Assembly (NCBI GenBank): GCA_964551975.1
Contig: CAZKFI010000001.1
Span: forward strand, 124,001 to 188,000
Length of the DNA stretch: 64,000 nt
Source: REEB426 sp964551975
Lineage (GTDB): Bacteria; Actinomycetota; Actinomycetes; S36-B12
Direction of reading: 5' to 3'
In this document: positions 25,296 to 33,938 of the stretch, piece after piece
Layout: each line of letters begins with the position of its first letter
How positions within the stretch are numbered: position 1 is the first letter of the stretch
Notes under the pieces: model-generated
Database searches by the model: none
Told to the model about the DNA's origin: nothing
The model's input: the letters and a program-made list of their open reading frames with translations, nothing else
Position numbers and translations under genes: made by a program

Positions 25296-28056
25296 GTGGG
25301 CGTTCTCGACAAGATCCTGCGTGCTGGTGAGGGGCGCATCGTCCGCCGCCTGGAGGGAATTGCCAGGGCGGTCAATGAGATTGAAGACGAGTATGTCGCG
25401 CTCACTGACGCAGAGTTGCGTGCGTTGACCGATGAATATCGCCAGCGGTACCAGGGCGGGGAAAGTTTGGATGATCTGCTCCCCGAGGCGTTTGCCACGG
25501 TGCGTGAGGCAGCCCGGCGCACCCTTGGTCAGCGCCACTACGACGTGCAGCTGATGGGTGGCGCAGCTTTGCACATGGGCAACATCGCAGAGATGCGCAC
25601 TGGTGAGGGCAAGACACTGGTCTCGACCCTGCCTGCATACCTCAACGCCATCTCTGGCAAGGGCGTGCACGTGGTCACCGTCAATGATTACCTGGCTGAG
25701 CGTGACGCCGAATGGATGGGTCGAGTTCACCGCTTCCTCGGCTTGGAAGTCGGCGTGATCCTCGCAAATATGACTCCGGAACAGCGTCGAGCCGCGTATG
25801 CGGCCGACATCACCTATGGCACGAACAATGAATTCGGTTTCGATTATCTGCGTGACAACATGGCCTGGTCGCGGGCCGAGATGGTTCAGCGCGGCCACAA
25901 CTTCGCCGTCGTCGATGAAGTCGACTCCATCCTCATTGATGAGGCGCGTACTCCGCTCATCATCAGCGGCCCGGCTGATCAGGCAACACACTGGTACGCA
26001 GAGTTCGCACGCTTGGCCCGCGGCCTGACTCGTGACGTTGACTACGAAGTCGACGAGAAGAAGAAGACCATCGGTGTCCTTGAGTCAGCGATCGAAAAAG
26101 TTGAGGATCAACTCGGCATCGACAATCTCTACGACACGGTCAACACGCCGCTGGTTGGCTTTCTGAACAATGCCATCCGGGCTAAAGAACTCTTCAGGCG
26201 AGACCGCGACTACGTGATCATGGATGGCGAAATCCTGATCGTTGATGAGCACACTGGCCGTATCCTCCATGGCCGCCGCTACAACGAAGGCCTACATCAG
26301 TCGATCGAAGCCAAGGAGGGGGTGGAGATCAAGGCTGAGAACCAAACCTTGGCAACCATCACCCTGCAGAATTTCTTCCGCCTCTACGGCCGACTGTCCG
26401 GCATGACCGGTACGGCCATGACTGAAGCCAACGAGTTCTCACAGATCTACAACCTTGGTGTTGTGCCCATTCCGACCAACCGACCTATGGTCAGGATCGA
26501 TGAACCGGACCTCATCTTCCGAACTGGGCAGGCAAAGCTTGATGCTGTCGTTGCGGACATCGCCGAGCGGCATGCCAAGGGGCAGCCGGTTCTCGTGGGC
26601 ACCACGAGTGTGGAGAAGTCCGAACTTCTCTCAGGGATGCTGAAGCGCAATGGCGTGCCGCACGAGGTTCTCAACGCTAAGCACCACGAGCGCGAGGCCT
26701 CGATCGTCGCCCAGGCAGGCCATCGGGGCGCGGTCACCGTGGCGACGAACATGGCTGGGCGTGGTACAGACATCATGCTCGGTGGCAATCCGGAGTTCAT
26801 GGCAACCGAGGAGCTCCACCGACGTGGTCTGTCACCGATCGAGGATCCGCAGGCCTATGAAGCAGCCTGGCCCGAGGCGGTGGCCAAGGCACAGGCCACG
26901 GTCGCAGCCGAGCATGACGAGGTCGTCGCACTGGGGGGCCTGTATGTCCTCGGTACCGAGCGGCATGAGTCTCGGCGCATTGACAATCAGTTGCGTGGTC
27001 GTTCTGGCCGGCAGGGTGACCCCGGTGAGTCCCAGTTCTATCTCTCTCTAGAAGACGACCTCATGCGCCTGTTCAAGGCCGACATGGTCGATGCGTTTCT
27101 TCGTCGCTTCAATGTCCCCGATGACGTGCCAATCGACGCGAAGATGGTGACCAATGCGATCAGAAGTGCGCAGTCGCAGGTGGAAGCGCAGAACTTCGAG
27201 ATCCGCAAAGATGTCCTGAAGTACGACGATGTCCTCAATCGGCAGCGTCTCGTCATCTATGACGAGCGTCGGCGAATCCTCGAAGGTGAGGACATCCAGG
27301 AGCAGGTACGTGGGTTCATCGATGACACCGTCGAGGCCTACGTCGTGGCGGCCACGTCGAATGGGTACCCGGAAGATTGGGACCTTGATCAGTTGTGGAC
27401 GGCTCTTCGGCAGCTGTATCCGGTTTCGGCAACAGTGGAGGAGCTGGAGGAACTCTCCGGTGGGGGTCGTGATGGGCTCAGCACTGATTTCCTCGCATCC
27501 GAACTGAAGCGGGATGCCCAGGACGCCTATGACCAGCGTGAGGCCACCTTGGGGTCGGAGGTCATGCGCGAATTGGAGCGTCGGGTGATCCTCTCGGTGC
27601 TGGACCGCAAGTGGCGCGAGCACCTCTACGAGATGGATTACCTACGCGATGGCATCGGGCTACGCGCAATGGCTCAGCGTGACCCGCTCGTCGAGTACCA
27701 GCGCGAGGGCGTCGATCTGTTCACCGCCATGANNNNNNNNNNTCAAGGAGGAAACGGTCGGGTACCTCTTCCACGTTGAAGTGCAGGTGGCTGAAGAGGC
27801 CCCGGCCGCAACCGATTCGGATGAGGAACCGGAAGAGGATCTGCCGGCAATGGTCTCCGCTCATCGCCAACAGATCACAGCTCCCGGCTTAACTCCACAG
27901 CGACCAACCCAGATGGCCTACTCAGCCCCTGGTGAGAGCGGCGCTGTCGTCCGCGGCGAGATGGTCGCCGACGAGGCAGTTGAGGTCGATCTCGACCCCA
28001 ACGCCAGTCGAGCGGAACGACGCCGCGCGCAACGTGCCCAACGGAAGCGCAACTAA
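25296..28056 (+). CDS. secA: SecA preprotein translocase ATPase (interrupted by an assembly gap)
   Basis: About 919 residues if the gap is repaired. It begins VGVLDKILRAGEGR, with GAAGGG 6 nt before GTG 25296; the frame is open 13 codons further up but that start (TTG) is weaker. Walker A MRTGEGKT (lysine 106), the VDEVDSIL DEAD-like box, the preprotein cross-linking region and RIDNQLRGRSGRQGD are all present. The C-terminus ends in a basic tail and lacks the cysteine zinc-binding motif of many SecA proteins. Ten N at 27733-27742 shift the frame by one: the sequence resumes KEETVGYLFHVEV in another frame. SecA drives Sec-dependent secretion. Confidence 0.95.
27733..27742. other. Assembly gap (10 N) inside secA
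   Basis: Frame analysis shows that about 9 bases, not 10, restore SecA. The residues before the gap (DLFTAM) and after it (KEETVGYLF) match the continuous family sequence with four codons between them. The gap length is therefore a placeholder. Confidence 0.95.
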
Positions 28057-28080
28057 GCGCACACTCCTCGCCGATCGCAT

Positions 28081-28686
28081 TCAACCCAGACTGATCGCGG
28101 TCACCTGCCAGCGCTCACCCTGCGCTTCCAGGCGCATCGCCACGGCACGGGAGCGGTTGGTGCCCACCAGCACCGCGGAGGTCTCTACGGCCCCGGGCGC
28201 CACTGGAAGGATTCGGATCGCCCGCACCTGCGCCAGCGAACGAGTGTTCGCGGCGCGGGCTGCAGCGGCGCGGGCACTGGGATGGCGTTGGAATGCGCGT
28301 CCACGTGCCTCGAGGAGGGCGAGGGCATCCCGTCGCACCCAGGTTGCCAGTTGCGTTGCAGGTCTGACTCCCGTACCGACCTCGGCGACTGCCCGCGCCA
28401 GCCGGGCAATCAAGGCTGGTGCTGGTGGCGACGGCTCGTCATCCTGCTGCGGTTCCGTCAGGGCTGTTGAGCCGACCACCCGCAGGTGGCGCGGCAGAGT
28501 AGGCACTGCCGGAATCCCGGGTGCGACCTCCCAGCGCAACGGGAGGGTTTGCTGGCGTGCGCCCTGCACTGCGTGCAGCTGCTCGGTGGGCAGGAGGCGC
28601 AGGTGAGCCGAGTGGCTCGTGCCCGTCAGGCCTGATCTGCCGTCGCCATCATCGGCAAGTGGGGAAACAACGGTAATTGCGGACAT
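28081..28686 (-). CDS. Rv3235-like family protein
   Basis: 201 residues from an ATG preceded by AAGGAG (4-nt spacing). The N-terminal 110 residues are proline-rich and probably disordered. The C-terminal domain contains RAIRILPVAPGAVETSAVLV followed by MRLEAQGERWQVTAISLG, the pattern of the Rv3235 family of small actinobacterial proteins (NTF2-like in some descriptions). Function is unknown. In mycobacteria it likewise lies near secA1 and a WS/DGAT gene. It faces secA tail to tail, 24 bases away. Confidence 0.75.
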   Translation of the reverse strand: MSAITVVSPLADDGDGRSGLTGTSHSAHLRLLPTEQLHAVQGARQQTLPLRWEVAPGIPAVPTLPRHLRVVGSTALTEPQQDDEPSPPAPALIARLARAVAEVGTGVRPATQLATWVRRDALALLEARGRAFQRHPSARAAAARAANTRSLAQVRAIRILPVAPGAVETSAVLVGTNRSRAVAMRLEAQGERWQVTAISLG

Positions 28687-28741
28687 GATGCTCCTTCGCG
28701 GGTTCTCGCGGTGGCTTGGGCTCCGCCCGAGGAGCAACTCC

Positions 28742-28781
28742 TCGAATGATGCCGTTTGCCTTCGAATGATGCAGTTTGCCT
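28742..28781. repeat. Two tandem 20-bp direct repeats
   Basis: The unit begins TCGAATGATGC and ends GTTTGCCT. Copies occupy 28742-28761 and 28762-28781 and differ at one base. They lie in the 270-bp region between divergent genes, 20 bp from a DnaA-box-like site. Confidence 0.9.
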
Positions 28782-28800
28782 CTGTTTATGGTCAAGTACC

Positions 28801-28809
28801 TGTGGACAA
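28801..28809 (-). promoter_or_regulatory. DnaA-box-like 9-mer (TGTGGACAA)
   Basis: This is the exact reverse complement of TTGTCCACA, the consensus DnaA box of high-GC actinobacteria. Confidence 0.5.
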
Positions 28810-28863
28810 ACTCAGTCCTTGACCATGGTTCGTGCGCACCTGCTTCTCCTCCAACCCAGGATC

Positions 28864-28872
28864 TGTGGATAA
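28864..28872 (-). promoter_or_regulatory. DnaA-box-like 9-mer (TGTGGATAA)
   Basis: This is the exact reverse complement of TTATCCACA, the classical DnaA box. It is 63 bp from the previous box and in the same orientation. Confidence 0.5.
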
Positions 28873-28955
28873 CTGCCCACGCGATCGCGAGTCCCACTGT
28901 GGTTATGCCACCCTGGCGGGGGTTTTATTCACCGGGAACGGGGGGAATCGACGAG

Positions 28956-29570
28956 ATGAGTGCGAATCCGCTCTGGGCGAAACCCCGATGGTTGTTGGCT
29001 GATCAGGCTGATCGACTCCTGGCGGAGGCTGCCGCTCAGGTGCACTCGGACGAGGTCGATGAACTCTTGGACGAGGCGGGGGCGATTCTCTCTGCTGAGC
29101 AAGCCCGACTGCACTGGCTGCACCGCCTCGCTGGCCTGGATCTGGTCAGTCTGCGCACGTGGGGCCAGCAGCCCATAGCTGGGTGCCCGGAGCTGGTCGG
29201 ATCTGATGCATTGATGATGCGGCTCTACCGGGACACCACGAGTCGGGGGCCGCGCTGGGCGATCATCCCCGTGGACGCAGTGATGGCTGTCGAGCAGTTG
29301 CCCAGTCGACTTGCCGATGAAGGCTCGACTCTCCGGACCTCCACGGGGCAACGGCCGGGTAGCGCCCGAGCGTTGCCCTGGTCACTTGCTCAGATGCTGC
29401 GCAGCTATGTGGGATGGCGCATCCTTTTCTGCAGTCGGGACGGTACTCAGCAGGACGGACAACTGGAACTCGTCGGCGCCGACCATCTCGACATGCGCAG
29501 CCAAGGTGATGGATCAACCTGGACCCTGCCGTTTGCCGCGCTCAGCTTCGTCCTCGTCATCCAGGGGTGA
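28956..29570 (+). CDS. Uncharacterised actinobacterial protein (204 aa)
   Basis: It starts at ATG 28956 behind a G-rich ribosome site; the frame is open 60 codons further but runs through the repeat region. An N-terminal helical part (about 1-60, rich in leucine, alanine and glutamate) is followed by two beta-rich segments, one ending PVDAVMAVEQL and the other LPFAALSFVLVIQ. This layout resembles a family of actinobacterial proteins often mislabelled Fis-type regulators that sits near BldC-like genes. No DNA-binding motif is visible and no function is assigned. Confidence 0.6.
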   Translation: MSANPLWAKPRWLLADQADRLLAEAAAQVHSDEVDELLDEAGAILSAEQARLHWLHRLAGLDLVSLRTWGQQPIAGCPELVGSDALMMRLYRDTTSRGPRWAIIPVDAVMAVEQLPSRLADEGSTLRTSTGQRPGSARALPWSLAQMLRSYVGWRILFCSRDGTQQDGQLELVGADHLDMRSQGDGSTWTLPFAALSFVLVIQG

Positions 29571-29599
29571 TCGCGTACCGAGGGTTGGTCCTAGCCCGC

Positions 29600-29851
29600 T
29601 CACTCATCGATCAGTGACTCTGCGTCAACCTCCGACTCCGCGCCGAATGGATGAGCAGAGACGAAGTCGCGGGTTTGCGCATACATGCGTTCGATGTAGG
29701 CCTCCAGGGCGCTGGACTCCACGCGCCACTGACCGCGACCGCCCACCTTGATTGCGGGTAGGTCACCCGTACGCACGAGGGCGTAGGCCTGAGCGGCCGA
29801 GATGTTCAAGGTCTCGGCAACATCGGCCAGGGTCAAGAAGCGCGAGGTCAC
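29600..29851 (-). CDS. BldC-like MerR/excisionase-type helix-turn-helix protein
   Basis: 83 residues. The N-terminal 50 form a winged helix-turn-helix: FLTLADVAETLNISAAQAY, then a LVRTGDLPAIKVGGRGQWR wing, then an SALEAYIERMY helix. BldC and related small proteins bind DNA head to tail at direct repeats and control development in Streptomyces. The C-terminal acidic tail is not conserved. It is divergent from the SAF-domain gene and may regulate it; that link is inference from position. Confidence 0.85.
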   Translation of the reverse strand: MTSRFLTLADVAETLNISAAQAYALVRTGDLPAIKVGGRGQWRVESSALEAYIERMYAQTRDFVSAHPFGAESEVDAESLIDE

Positions 29852-29857
29852 AGGCTG

Positions 29858-29863
29858 ATCGTG
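29858..29863 (-). promoter_or_regulatory. Possible leaderless -10 of the BldC-like gene
   Basis: Minus-strand CACGAT stands 6 nt before the GTG ending at 29851. The identical hexamer and spacing precede the gene starting at 43955. Confidence 0.35.
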
Positions 29864-29976
29864 CCAAATGCGCCTTCACTGAGGAACGCAGACCCAGGGC
29901 TGTGGATAGCCGTTGGCGCCCATCGTCATGTTCGGCGCATGCTGACCCGACCTCGCCTCAATGGAACGGAGAAGTC

Positions 29977-30649
29977 ATGTTGCGTGTTCCCGACCAATGG
30001 ACTGACTGGAGTATTGGCCGCAGAGGGACTGCGGGTCCCAGTGATGGACGCTCTGCAACACCTCGGGTGCCGAGGGCACATCGCCAACGCGGTCCCTGGC
30101 TGCGGGACTGGCGGTTATGGCTCGGGATGGCGTTGCTCATCGGCTCGATGTTCATCGGAGCCTGGCTTGTCTCCGCCCCAGATGGCAGCACGCTGGTCTG
30201 GCGCGCCGCACGGGACCTTCCCGTAGGCGCCACACCGGAGGTTGTTGCAGTTCCGGTTGCTCTCGGCCAGGCGGCAAACGAGTACTGGTCGGCGGACTCA
30301 CCCATGACGGGACGCATGGTGCTGCCAGTGCCAGCCGGAGCACTCATCCCCAAAGCTGCTGTCGCACCGACATCAACGGGTGACTATCGACTCGTCACGA
30401 TTCCAGTGGACCCCTTGCACGCACCTGTTCCGCTTTCCGTGGGTGATGTGGGTCACGCCCACCGGGGCAGTCACCCCAGAACTTGTGTTGTCAAACGCCG
30501 TCGTGGCGGAGATCGCCGAGGACCGGATGGGTATCGGGGGCGAACTCGGCGTGGTGTTGCAGGTGGCACCGACACAGGCCGCAACCGTCGTCACGGCGGT
30601 GCGCAGTGGCGCTATCGATCTTGTTGCAGTGCCCATGGGGTCACAGTGA
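29977..30649 (+). pseudogene. SAF-domain (CpaB-like) membrane protein, frameshifted
   Basis: The ATG at 29977 follows CGGAG. The first part encodes a basic N-terminus, one transmembrane helix (LGMALLIGSMFIGAWLV) and the start of an SAF domain (DLPVGATPE, then VPLSVGD). Around 30447-30451 the frame breaks. The continuation WVTPTGAVTPELVLSN and onwards lies in the next frame and ends in MGSQ at 30649. Restoring one TG in GATGTG(TG)GG joins them as VGDVWVTPTG, giving about 224 residues. Both halves look intact, so this is either a very recent mutation or a sequencing error. SAF proteins of this type accompany Flp/Tad pilus genes. Its stop overlaps the next gene's GTG. Confidence 0.75.
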
Positions 30650-31878
30650 ACAGCACGTTCCGGGCCACACCGGGCAGTGAACTACGCATCATTTTGGCCG
30701 CGCCGCAGATTCACTCCGAGTCAGCGATGGTTGCCGCTGCCAGGCAGTTCGGCATGCAGGTGGTCCGACGGCCCGTCGACGCGGCCGATCTGCTCGCCGT
30801 GGCAACGATGGAATCACAGATCCCGGTCGTTATAGGCGCGTACTTGCCGCGCCTTGACTTGGAGGTGGTCAGCCGACTTGATCCGCTCCGGCGGCCGGTC
30901 GTCGGCTTGATTGATGAACCAGGTCAGCGCGTGCAACTCCATGCATTCGGCATATCAACGATCGTTGAGTGTTCGGCTGATCCTGCCCAGGCTTTGAGTA
31001 GCATCGCCGCTCTTCTGGCACCGCAGGAAACTGAATCCCCAGTGACCGCGCAACAGTTGCCATCGGATGAGTGGGATGAGGTACTGCAGACCGGTGACGG
31101 ACGCTTGGTAGCAATCTGGGGGCCGCCTGGTGCACCGGGTCGTTCAACGATTGCAGCAGAGTTATCCGCGGAACTTGCTCGTCGACGTCAGCGCACCTGT
31201 ACGGTTGACGCCGACACCTACGGACCTTCCCTGGCCATGCGTCTTGGCGTGCTGGACGATGTCAGTGGCGTGATCGTGGCCTGCCGTCATGCCGACAACA
31301 ACTCGCTAACTACGCGTACCCTGCTTTCTGCGACTCGCCTACTGGATGAGCGCTGGTACCTCCTGTCTGGACTCGGCCGAAGTGAACGTTGGCCTGATCT
31401 GCGACCAGCTGCACTGACTCGACTTTGGGCGGCATGTCGCAAAACCTTCGACACCACGGTGATTGATGTGGGTGCATGTCTTGAGGCTGATCACCCTGTT
31501 GGCTCCGTCGGTCTGACCCTGGAGCGCAACGCTGCCGCTCGCACCGCCGTTGCCAGCGTCGATACCGTCCTCGCAGTCTCGCGGCCTGATTCATTGAGTC
31601 TCACGCGCTTGATTAGTGCGCTACCGCAGGTCTACGACCTAGCTCCGCAAGCCTCGATTCGCGTGGTCCTGAATCAGGTACCAAAACGAGGATTCGCACT
31701 CGATCAGCTCCGAGACCTGCTGAATCGCGCTGGGCTGGCACCGGAGATTGATGTCATTGCCCTGGATAGCAGGGCACATGAACGGGCGCTCGCGCGAGGC
31801 AGCACAATCCGACAGGTGGCACCTGCATCACGGGCGCGGCGCGGCATCCAACAGTTAGCCCAGTCCCTGCTGGCCTAG
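30646..31878 (+). CDS. CpaE/MinD-like P-loop ATPase
   Basis: 410 residues from GTG 30646, which overlaps the SAF gene stop (GTGA). Residues about 10-130 resemble a degenerate receiver-like domain of CpaE proteins. The ATPase follows with a deviant Walker A, GPPGAPGRST, where arginine takes the usual second lysine position. A VDADTYGPSLAMRLG switch region and a VIDVGACLE Walker B-like strand come next. The family is common in actinobacteria beside SAF genes and is linked to Tad pilus assembly or polar positioning. No TadA, TadB or TadC gene follows here, so its client is unknown. Confidence 0.75.
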   Translation: MNSTFRATPGSELRIILAAPQIHSESAMVAAARQFGMQVVRRPVDAADLLAVATMESQIPVVIGAYLPRLDLEVVSRLDPLRRPVVGLIDEPGQRVQLHAFGISTIVECSADPAQALSSIAALLAPQETESPVTAQQLPSDEWDEVLQTGDGRLVAIWGPPGAPGRSTIAAELSAELARRRQRTCTVDADTYGPSLAMRLGVLDDVSGVIVACRHADNNSLTTRTLLSATRLLDERWYLLSGLGRSERWPDLRPAALTRLWAACRKTFDTTVIDVGACLEADHPVGSVGLTLERNAAARTAVASVDTVLAVSRPDSLSLTRLISALPQVYDLAPQASIRVVLNQVPKRGFALDQLRDLLNRAGLAPEIDVIALDSRAHERALARGSTIRQVAPASRARRGIQQLAQSLLA

Positions 31879-31954
31879 AGCCAGTGGGACCCGCGGACTT
31901 TGCATGCCCTGTGCGAGCCAGCCACGGTGGGTGGGCTGACGGAGTACCGTGCCC

Positions 31955-32022
31955 GTTGAAGCTGGGTTTTGTTTGAAGCTGGGTTTTCCTCGAGGCTGGG
32001 TTTTCCTCGAGGCCGGGTATTG
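31955..32022. repeat. Four tandem 17-bp repeats upstream of the WS/DGAT gene
   Basis: The core GCTGGGTTTT recurs at 17-nt steps (starting at about 31961, 31978 and 31995), with a diverged fourth copy (GCCGGGTATT) at about 32012. Two copies include the palindrome CCTCGAGG. The array ends at the ribosome site of the next gene. Confidence 0.85.
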
Positions 32023-32031
32023 GAGGTGGAA

Positions 32032-33444
32032 ATGCCGGAGCGCCTTGGTGCGCCGGATGCCGCGTTCCTCTACCGCGATGCACCGGGTGCCCCGACCCAC
32101 GTCGGGACAGTCTCGATATTCGAAACTCCCACGCAGGGGTTCGACCACGATCGACTAGTGCGCCTGATTCGGCAGCGCATCGCCTACGTGCCGCGCTACC
32201 GGAAGCGCATACGCGAGGTGCCGTTCGGCATCGCCAGACCTGTGTGGGTGGATGACAGTCAGTTTGATGTGACCTATCACGTGCGTCGTTCTGCGCTCCC
32301 CAGGCCGGGTTCGCGTCGACAACTGCACGAGTTGGTCTCTCGCCTCATGAGTCGCCCCCTCGACAAGGACCGCCCACTGTGGGAGATGTACCTCATTGAG
32401 GGGCTAGATGACGGATGCTTCGCGATCGTGACCAAGACCCACCAGGCATTGGTCGATGGTCTCGTCGCACTTGATATTTCCCAGGTTCTGATGGACGACA
32501 CCGATTCGGGTGGAACGCACTTCGGCGCTGACCCCTGGCGGCCCGCCCAGGAGCCCACAGATCTCGAACTGCTCGCGGCGGCAATCAGCGAACCGCTCGC
32601 TCATCCCCAGGAACTCGCCGCCAGAGTCCTCCAGGGTGGTGAACAAGTCATCGACCTTTGTTCCAGCCTGGGCCGACGCGGTTGGCAGGCGCTCTCTGCG
32701 GCAGCAGATGTCGCTCGCGGCGCCGGGCATGACTCGTTGAGTCGCCCCATCGGTGCGCAGCGACGATTCACCACAGTCGACCTGCCCCTTTCGGATTTTC
32801 AGCAGGTACGACGCACCCTCGGTGGCACGGTCAACGACGTTGTGCTCACCGTGGTAGCCGGTGCCTTGCGCACCTGGTTGACGGGCAGGGGCGACCCCAT
32901 TGAGCCATCGACCTGTATTCGCGCGCTCATCCCGATCAGCACCGCCGATGATCCGGTTTCGGCGTTCCTCGTTGATCTGCCCATTGGTGAACCTGATCCG
33001 GTCGTTCGTCTGCGTCGCATCAACTACGAGAGCACGCAGTATCACCGCTCCGCCGGAAGTCTGGGCGCGCAGGCAATAATCGGCATGGCCGGCTTTGGAC
33101 CAGCAACCCTGCACGCGCTGAGTGCTCGCCTGGTGACTCGACTCTCCAGTCGCCTCTACGCGCTGGCCATTACGAACGTGCCTGGTCCTCAGCAGCCACT
33201 CTTTGTTGCTGGGTGTCGATTGATCGCCTCGTACCCGGTCATGCCCTTGGCGCAGAATCAAGCGTTGAGTGTCGGGCTAACGTCATACGCAGGAGGGGTG
33301 CATTTCGGGTTGAATGCCGACCGAGACTCGATGGCTGACATCGAGGATCTGGGCCACGCGCTGCGCGCCGCTCTCGTGGATCTGACCAGCCTGGTCCAAT
33401 CCGGTGGGGCAACGCGACTGCGGCTCGTGGCCGAGTCGTCCTAG
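32032..33444 (+). CDS. Wax ester synthase / diacylglycerol acyltransferase (WS/DGAT)
   Basis: 470 residues. The acyltransferase motif appears as HQALVDG at about 137-143, with glutamine in the second position of the usual HHxxxDG. The TVNDVVLTVVAGALRTWL segment and the C-terminal NVPGPQQPLFVAG motif of the family are present. Such enzymes esterify acyl-CoA with diacylglycerol or fatty alcohol for storage lipid. GGAGG stands 5 nt before ATG 32032. The frame is open upstream through the tandem repeats, but that region is probably untranslated. In mycobacteria tgs-type genes also lie beside Rv3235. Confidence 0.88.
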   Translation: MPERLGAPDAAFLYRDAPGAPTHVGTVSIFETPTQGFDHDRLVRLIRQRIAYVPRYRKRIREVPFGIARPVWVDDSQFDVTYHVRRSALPRPGSRRQLHELVSRLMSRPLDKDRPLWEMYLIEGLDDGCFAIVTKTHQALVDGLVALDISQVLMDDTDSGGTHFGADPWRPAQEPTDLELLAAAISEPLAHPQELAARVLQGGEQVIDLCSSLGRRGWQALSAAADVARGAGHDSLSRPIGAQRRFTTVDLPLSDFQQVRRTLGGTVNDVVLTVVAGALRTWLTGRGDPIEPSTCIRALIPISTADDPVSAFLVDLPIGEPDPVVRLRRINYESTQYHRSAGSLGAQAIIGMAGFGPATLHALSARLVTRLSSRLYALAITNVPGPQQPLFVAGCRLIASYPVMPLAQNQALSVGLTSYAGGVHFGLNADRDSMADIEDLGHALRAALVDLTSLVQSGGATRLRLVAESS

Positions 33445-33457
33445 GGATATCGCGCCA

Positions 33458-33889
33458 ATGCCACTGTTCCCTCTGCGAACTCGACCTCACGAACGCTCCG
33501 ATAGCAGCACCTTCTTTGTCGCAGGACTGGTCGCAGTTCTGGTGCTGTGTCTTTCCGCATTCAGTTGGGTCGGCCCAGGTGCACCTGATGGCCAGGTTGT
33601 GCGCTCACAGACGCAGGTCAAGTCCCTGATCGTGCAGTACGTCCCCAACTTCGTACCCGCTGATCGGGTTCCCATCCCCGGTTCATCCAAGGTGACTGAC
33701 GGCATGCGCCGCACACTGCGGTTGGGGCCGGCACTAGGCAATGGCATGTGGCGAGTGGATTTCGTGCAGCCAGTCACCCGAGAGGTAGCCCAGCGGGTCG
33801 CCGCGCAACTGCAGAGGCATCGGCTCATCCTGATTGCCGAGATCGACGAGCAGGTCGGCCTCCTTTCCGCCGATTCGATAAACCGATAA
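33458..33889 (+). CDS. Secreted or membrane-anchored protein of unknown function (143 aa)
   Basis: It has a basic N-terminus and one transmembrane or signal segment (FFVAGLVAVLVLCLSAF, about 20-37), then about 100 extracytoplasmic residues. The last part (WRVDFVQPVTREVAQRVAAQLQ, then ILIAEIDEQV) recalls the propeptide fold (inhibitor I9) of subtilisin-like proteases, but no protease domain follows. That resemblance is weak and by eye only. The gene begins 14 bp after the WS/DGAT stop, so the two may share a transcript. Confidence 0.6.
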   Translation: MPLFPLRTRPHERSDSSTFFVAGLVAVLVLCLSAFSWVGPGAPDGQVVRSQTQVKSLIVQYVPNFVPADRVPIPGSSKVTDGMRRTLRLGPALGNGMWRVDFVQPVTREVAQRVAAQLQRHRLILIAEIDEQVGLLSADSINR

Positions 33890-33938
33890 CGGCGGCCTCT
33901 GCCCTCGGGCTAGCCTGAGCCTGTCGAAGGGAGTCAGC

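Noticed and set aside
28740..28955. Chromosomal origin at the DnaA-box cluster
   Set aside because: No dnaA, dnaN or other replication genes are near, and only two strong boxes occur; a DnaA-binding regulatory site is the most that can be claimed.
30440..30460. Programmed ribosomal frameshift in the SAF gene
   Set aside because: There is no slippery heptamer or downstream pseudoknot evident, and the change needs a two-base shift; a deletion or sequencing error is simpler.
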